Shown here one piece after another: positions 21,105-25,336 of a stretch of DNA of 25,336 nucleotides. A program made the position numbers and the translations under genes. Location: NCBI GenBank assembly GCA_014621425.1, contig JAANBB010000517.1, positions 1 to 25,336 on the forward strand, read 5' to 3'. Each line of letters starts with the position of its first letter. Within the stretch, counting starts at the first letter, position 1. The notes under the pieces were generated by a model. The model did no database searches. It saw nothing but the letters and a program-made list of their open reading frames with translations, and was not told the DNA's origin. Source of the stretch: Cylindrodendrum hubeiense (taxonomy: Eukaryota; Ascomycota; Sordariomycetes; Hypocreales; Nectriaceae).

Positions 21105-22080
21105 CTTGCATTTGGCTTCGGCTAGTTTAGCCTTGTTGTCTCGGTTGTGTGTGGCGTTTATTGGCCTTTCTGCCTGTGTCTTCCTTGCCATCTTGCCCTG
21201 TTTCTGGTTTCCCGCATTGCATGGCGTTGGCTGTTGCAACAAACCTAGTCCTCTTAGATCCTAACCTACCAATGAATCTACCTTGTCTGCGGCTTGCTAG
21301 CTTATCCGAGTAGTCACAGCACCTTCCTGGCTCTTCTTGCAACCGACCTGTGTAGATCGTAAGCTGCATGTCATGTGAGTGTTCTGCGGCACCTCAAACC
21401 CCATGCTCTCTTGGCTCCCCACAAGTGTTGTAGATCGCCAGGGGGCACACTGAAGCGATGGCAAACACTTGAGACGCCAGGACCGACCTGGCACCGAAGG
21501 AGCTGGCGATCTATCTCACCCCCCTAGTCCATAGGCGGAGAAATTATTGCGAATCACGACAGAATATGCCAGCATCTGAACAAGGAAAACGAAGAGTGGT
21601 AGTAGTACCGCTCCAGTCCCTTCCAGGTCTATTGATCAAACATAAACTCTCAAAAGCAAACCTGCAGCATAGAAGCCACGCTGCCCAGTCTATATATCCT
21701 TATGGCTTCGTCTTCTTTTTTGTTAGATAGACACATTGCCGCCCCATTTTTTTGAATCCACGCCAGAGTATCAGTCCTCGGCAAGGGAGAGCCAATAGCA
21801 CAACCATTCGAGAACCGCAACCAAAAACAACAGCCAACTCAACAGGGAAAACAAAGCAGTAGCATCTGAGAACAAAGGCAATAACCAGGCAGCAAGAGCG
21901 TGAAAGCAAACCACCGCTGTCTTTTTCGGGGCAAACAAAAGGCTTTCCCAACAATCCATGTAAATGCCAATTTTTCTTCTCCAAACTCGCAGTCTGAACA
22001 CACACTCATCCTCCTTTAACAAAACCATTTCACGGCAAAGTCCGCTTTTCCTTGTCCCTTGTCCCTAAACAGGCCAGCCC

Positions 22081-22108
22081 GGCCGGCCGGCCAGCCAGCC
22101 AGCCAGCC
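22081..22108 (+). repeat. (GGCC)3(AGCC)4 microsatellite
   Basis: Three GGCC units run into four AGCC units. A compound simple repeat in the convergent spacer. Confidence 0.85.
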
Positions 22109-22886
22109 AATCCCTGACGAGACCACAGGGGTTGTGTGAGCTACCATACCTAAAAGTAGTGGCGGAAGTGTCCAGACATTCAGCCCTTTCCAAGAGAGAG
22201 GGTGACAAACACACATGGAGGGTGACCAGGAAATCCCTCTCCGGCCTGTCACCCTCTCTATCTCACATTGGATCCACACAGCCAAGTGGTGGTGTGACGT
22301 AGACAAACTCAAAATGCGCCAGTGCCTTGGAACCGGGGCGACGACTTGGGTAAGGCGCCCAGAGAGGTACAGCGCAGTGACAATGGACAAGATGTCGTCG
22401 AGCGGAGCATTAGACAGGGCACCATTAGAGCTGGTACAGATAAAGAAAACAGCGAAGTGGGGGAAGACCAAAACTTTTCGGGGGTCGCAATCGCAAAAAG
22501 GGAATCAATCGCATATCAAATCGTTTGAGGAACCAGTTGATGGTGGAAACCCGGGTAAGAACCATCCGATACATCAACGCCGTTGCGGAATGCCGTAAAT
22601 CGAGGAGGGAAACCAAAGAACCAAGGGGTATTGACAAGAAAAGACGGAGCTGACACGAGCGGACGGGGTCGAGATCTCGCGATCCGGCACGAGTTGAGCT
22701 GCGACCGGCGACGGCATCATCATGATGGAGTTGAGGGGCGCGGGTGGGGAAGTGACGTCGACGTGCCATCCCTGCCCCTCAAGCTTTCTTGCCGGCCCAG
22801 CCTGCGACGTCGCCGACCGGTCGTGTCTTGCGCAAGCGAGTCCACTGGTGACATTATGCTTCCAGTAGACAGTAGTCGTTCCGCTT

Positions 22887-25336
22887 CTATTGCATCATCT
22901 GGTCCTCGCCTATTCCCGGGAGGTTCATTCCGGCAGCGAGCGCCTGGAGCTTGAAGTCGGGGTTGCATGGCAACGAATGGGCCTTGTGCTATTCAGAGCG
23001 TTAGATTCGAGGCGTATTTAGCGTTTGAGAGCGAAAAACTCACGTATTTCAACCCGTTCAGGTTCTTGTACCGCTTGCCGCACGTCTCGCAGCTAAATGG
23101 CTTCTCCTTCTCCATACCGAGAGTTCCGGGATAGGGGGCGCTCGTCTCAGGGTTAACGATAGAAAATGTACCGTCTCCATTCTCGTGTAGCTGTTGTGTT
23201 TGATGGCCGTGCGTCTTGTGATACCTGAAGTCGGGTTATTAGTATAGGCCGTGGCATGCGCGAGGTGACTCGGGAAGCGAAGGGAGGGGGGCTTACTTGA
23301 GGCCGTTTTGGTTCTTGTACGCCTTTTCGCAGCCAATGACGGGGCACTTGAAAGGCTTATGCTCCTCGGGCATCATCATGCTCTGGAGGCGCTGCATGAG
23401 GGCCTTGTTGGCGGCCGGGTCGGAAAACTGAGCCTGGTTAAGGCCCAACTGAGCCAGCTGGGCCTGGATTGAGCGGTTGGCGGCTGGGAATGCGCCGTTG
23501 GGACTAAATAGATGCTTTCCGGGGTCGTTGATACAGAAGTTGGAGTCGTTGGCGTTCTGGTTGCCACCAAAATTCATATCGCCGATGTCGTTTGTGTTAC
23601 CACCCATGGGCATGCCCGGTAGATCCTCGTCCAAATCCACCTGCTGGCCCCTCCCGGGTAACTGACCCTGGTGGGTAGTGAGCGTAGGCGTATTGACGGA
23701 TGAAACGGTGGGGTTATTCTGAAGGCCGAAACTTGCAGCAGCAGGCGTAGGAGGTTGAGAGGTGCGCAGGCCCTGGGTGAGGCCGGAGGTGTTCATGTTC
23801 AGCTGTGGTCGTTGTTGCTGCCCAAAGAGTTGTCTCGTTTGGTGCATCCGCTGGCTGTCATCCATCTCCATGGTGCCAACAGCGTCGTCCATCTCCATAT
23901 CTGCCACCGCATCCATGTCGTCGTTCAGGTTTGATGTGTTGATATGCGCATCATTTACACCCACGTTCTGCTGTCCACCCATCATCTGCATGGCCGACCC
24001 AGTGGTCCGGCCCTGCTGTCCGAGCTGCCCAGTCGACTGTGCATTCCCGTGGCCCGCAGTTACCGAATTGGACCGCGAGTTGGGCATCTTGGGCGCACCC
24101 TGCATACCCATCTGAGAGAACTGGGAGAAGGCGTTGTTTCGGGCGGTATTGGGACTCGGTTGCGTATGGGCCTCCTCGTAATGTTGTAGCAAGTCGTGCA
24201 GATTAGGCAGGATTTTGCCGCAGCAAGTGAAATCTCTCATGAAGTTGGCTTCGAGTTTGGGGAGATACGAGGACGAGTGGAAGGAGGGGGACTGGTGAGT
24301 GCCGAAAGGCGAGGTGCCCTGCATCATAATGCTGCGAAGTCATAGTGTTAGTTTATTGCATGAGGATGTTTAACAGGAGGGCGCATTGGTGTCGCGAGGT
24401 GGCCGACCAGCGCCAACAGGTGGACTGCTTGCGCCGGACAGTCACGGCGTCTCGGTCCCCAAAATGTCTCGCCACTCCGGACGGAGCCCGGAAGGATCCC
24501 CGGAATGGGGGGGGAGCGTGGGGATAAAGACGGGGAAGCGCTCGACAAAACACAACCGGCGCGGAGTAGCGGAACATAGGAGCAGGAGGCGGAACGTCTG
24601 GGGAGGGGAGACGGGAGAAATGTGAGGTCTCAGGGCGAATGCGGGTGGTGAGGAGCAGCCCAAAAAAAAGAGGGCACAAACGGAGTACGGGAGATGGAGG
24701 GACGGCATGTGAGGATAACTTACTCGTCGCGGACGAAGCTGCCAAAGGACATACCTCCCCAGCTCATGCCGCCCATGAGGCTGCCGGCAAGGGATTCTCT
24801 TCGGTTTCGGTTCACATTATCGCGGTTGGGGTTGTTGACGGAGATGGGCTTTGGTCCAGCGCTGACAAACGAGTCGCCGCGGGGACGACCCATGGAAGGG
24901 TCCAACGCGGGTCCAGTAGTCATTTTGAAGTCGTCGTCAAAGTGGATGTCGCGGCCGACAAGATCGGAGTCGGCGATGGCGAAGGGGTTGTAGTTGCTGG
25001 AGTTGTAGCGGCTGGCAGGCGACGACGAGGGTATTTGGGCAGGGCGCGGGGAGAAGGCGGCGACGGGGATGGTCTTGGAGGAGGTGGTGCCAGAAGCAGC
25101 GGGACGACGAGTAGTAGTAGTCGCAGCGGTAGCGGCAACGGTAGCCTGAGAGGCAGCGGTCGCGGTAGCGTCAGCGCCGGCGGGAAAATGGCCGGTGGTA
25201 GGGGTCTCCGGCTGGGGCGACGGCGACTGCGTCAGCGAGGCCGAGTTGAGGGACCCAGGAGAGTCAGGGCCAGCAGCGGCGGCGAAGTGGGCAATCGAGT
25301 CACAGGCACAGTCGCTGGCGGTGGCGGCGGAGACGG
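22887..25336 (-). CDS. SFP1: Sfp1-like C2H2 zinc-finger regulator (N-terminus cut off)
   Basis: Exons from beyond 25336 to 24724, then 24331-23297, 23224-23044 and 22988-22887; about 642 residues are visible. The upstream frame stays open to the window edge, so the ATG at 24923 is probably internal. The N-terminal part is Ala/Thr/Pro-rich, then NPFAIADSDLVGRDIHFDDD. A first finger-like element reads FTCCGKILPNLHDLLQHYEE followed by AH (from about 24230). A long Gln/Asn/Met-rich middle with acidic DMEMDD repeats follows. Two C-terminal fingers are KPFKCPVIGCEKAYKNQNGL and KPFSCETCGKRYKNLNGLKY, each followed by a paired-His segment. This wide spacing of fingers is the split-finger layout of yeast Sfp1, which links TOR/nutrient state to ribosomal protein and ribosome-biogenesis gene transcription in the nucleus. 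Introns are 392, 72 and 55 nt. The end QMMQ follows a conserved NPDFKLQALAAGMNLPG tail. Confidence 0.88.

Larger units (their letters stand above)
20818..22886. other. Convergent 3' spacer, Kelch-BTB / Sfp1-like genes
   Basis: About 2.1 kb between two convergent stop codons. It must contain both 3' UTRs. Notable are a C-rich low-complexity run near 20920-20957, a 12-bp tandem duplication and a GGCC/AGCC microsatellite. Open frames reach only about 150 codons and look unrelated to known proteins. Confidence 0.6.

Noticed and set aside
24720..24923. ATG at 24923 as start of the Sfp1-like gene
   Set aside because: The same frame stays open for more than 400 bases upstream to the window edge and encodes a plausible NPFAIADSDLVGRD segment, so this Met is probably internal.

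Overview
The window is nuclear DNA of a filamentous ascomycete. The genes are broken by short (48-72 nt) introns with GT..AG ends and CTAAC/CTGAC-type branch sites, and every recognisable product is a fungal housekeeping or regulatory protein. The mix of families and the GC-rich, gene-poor spacers with scattered TACCTACC/GGTAGGTA motifs suggest a Sordariomycete; I cannot fix the genus. I found no prokaryotic, viral or transposon coding sequence.

Layout. (1) 1-610, plus: 3' part of mitochondrial ATP synthase subunit g (ATP20). (2) 611-2753: convergent spacer without a recognisable gene. (3) 2754-4042, minus: LaeA-like SAM-dependent methyltransferase, rebuilt from seven exons. (4) 4043-12776: about 8.7 kb with no supportable gene, but with G-quadruplex motifs, palindromes, short tandem repeats and a change from G-rich to C-rich plus strand near 6.2 kb. 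(5) 12777-14582, minus: TFIIA large subunit (TOA1) with a 571-nt first intron. (6) 15753-17602, minus: Cdc20-type APC/C activator. (7) 17603-18400: divergent promoter and leader region with three perfect palindromes and two candidate uORFs. (8) 18401-20817, plus: Kelch-BTB protein of the Ral2/LZTR1 kind. (9) 20818-22886: convergent 3' spacer with small tandem repeats. (10) 22887-25336, minus: Sfp1-like C2H2 zinc-finger regulator, cut by the window edge at its N-terminal side.

The genes do not form an operon or biosynthetic cluster. They act in separate core processes: respiration, chromatin or secondary-metabolism regulation, basal transcription, mitotic exit, Ras/ubiquitin-type signalling, and growth control of ribosome synthesis. 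No secondary-metabolite backbone enzyme lies next to the LaeA-like gene. I do not see a convincing new multi-gene system. The most interesting material is non-coding: the long spacer 5' of the methyltransferase gene, the palindrome and uORF-bearing CDC20 leader, and the almost coincident introns that split two zinc fingers of the Sfp1-like gene.
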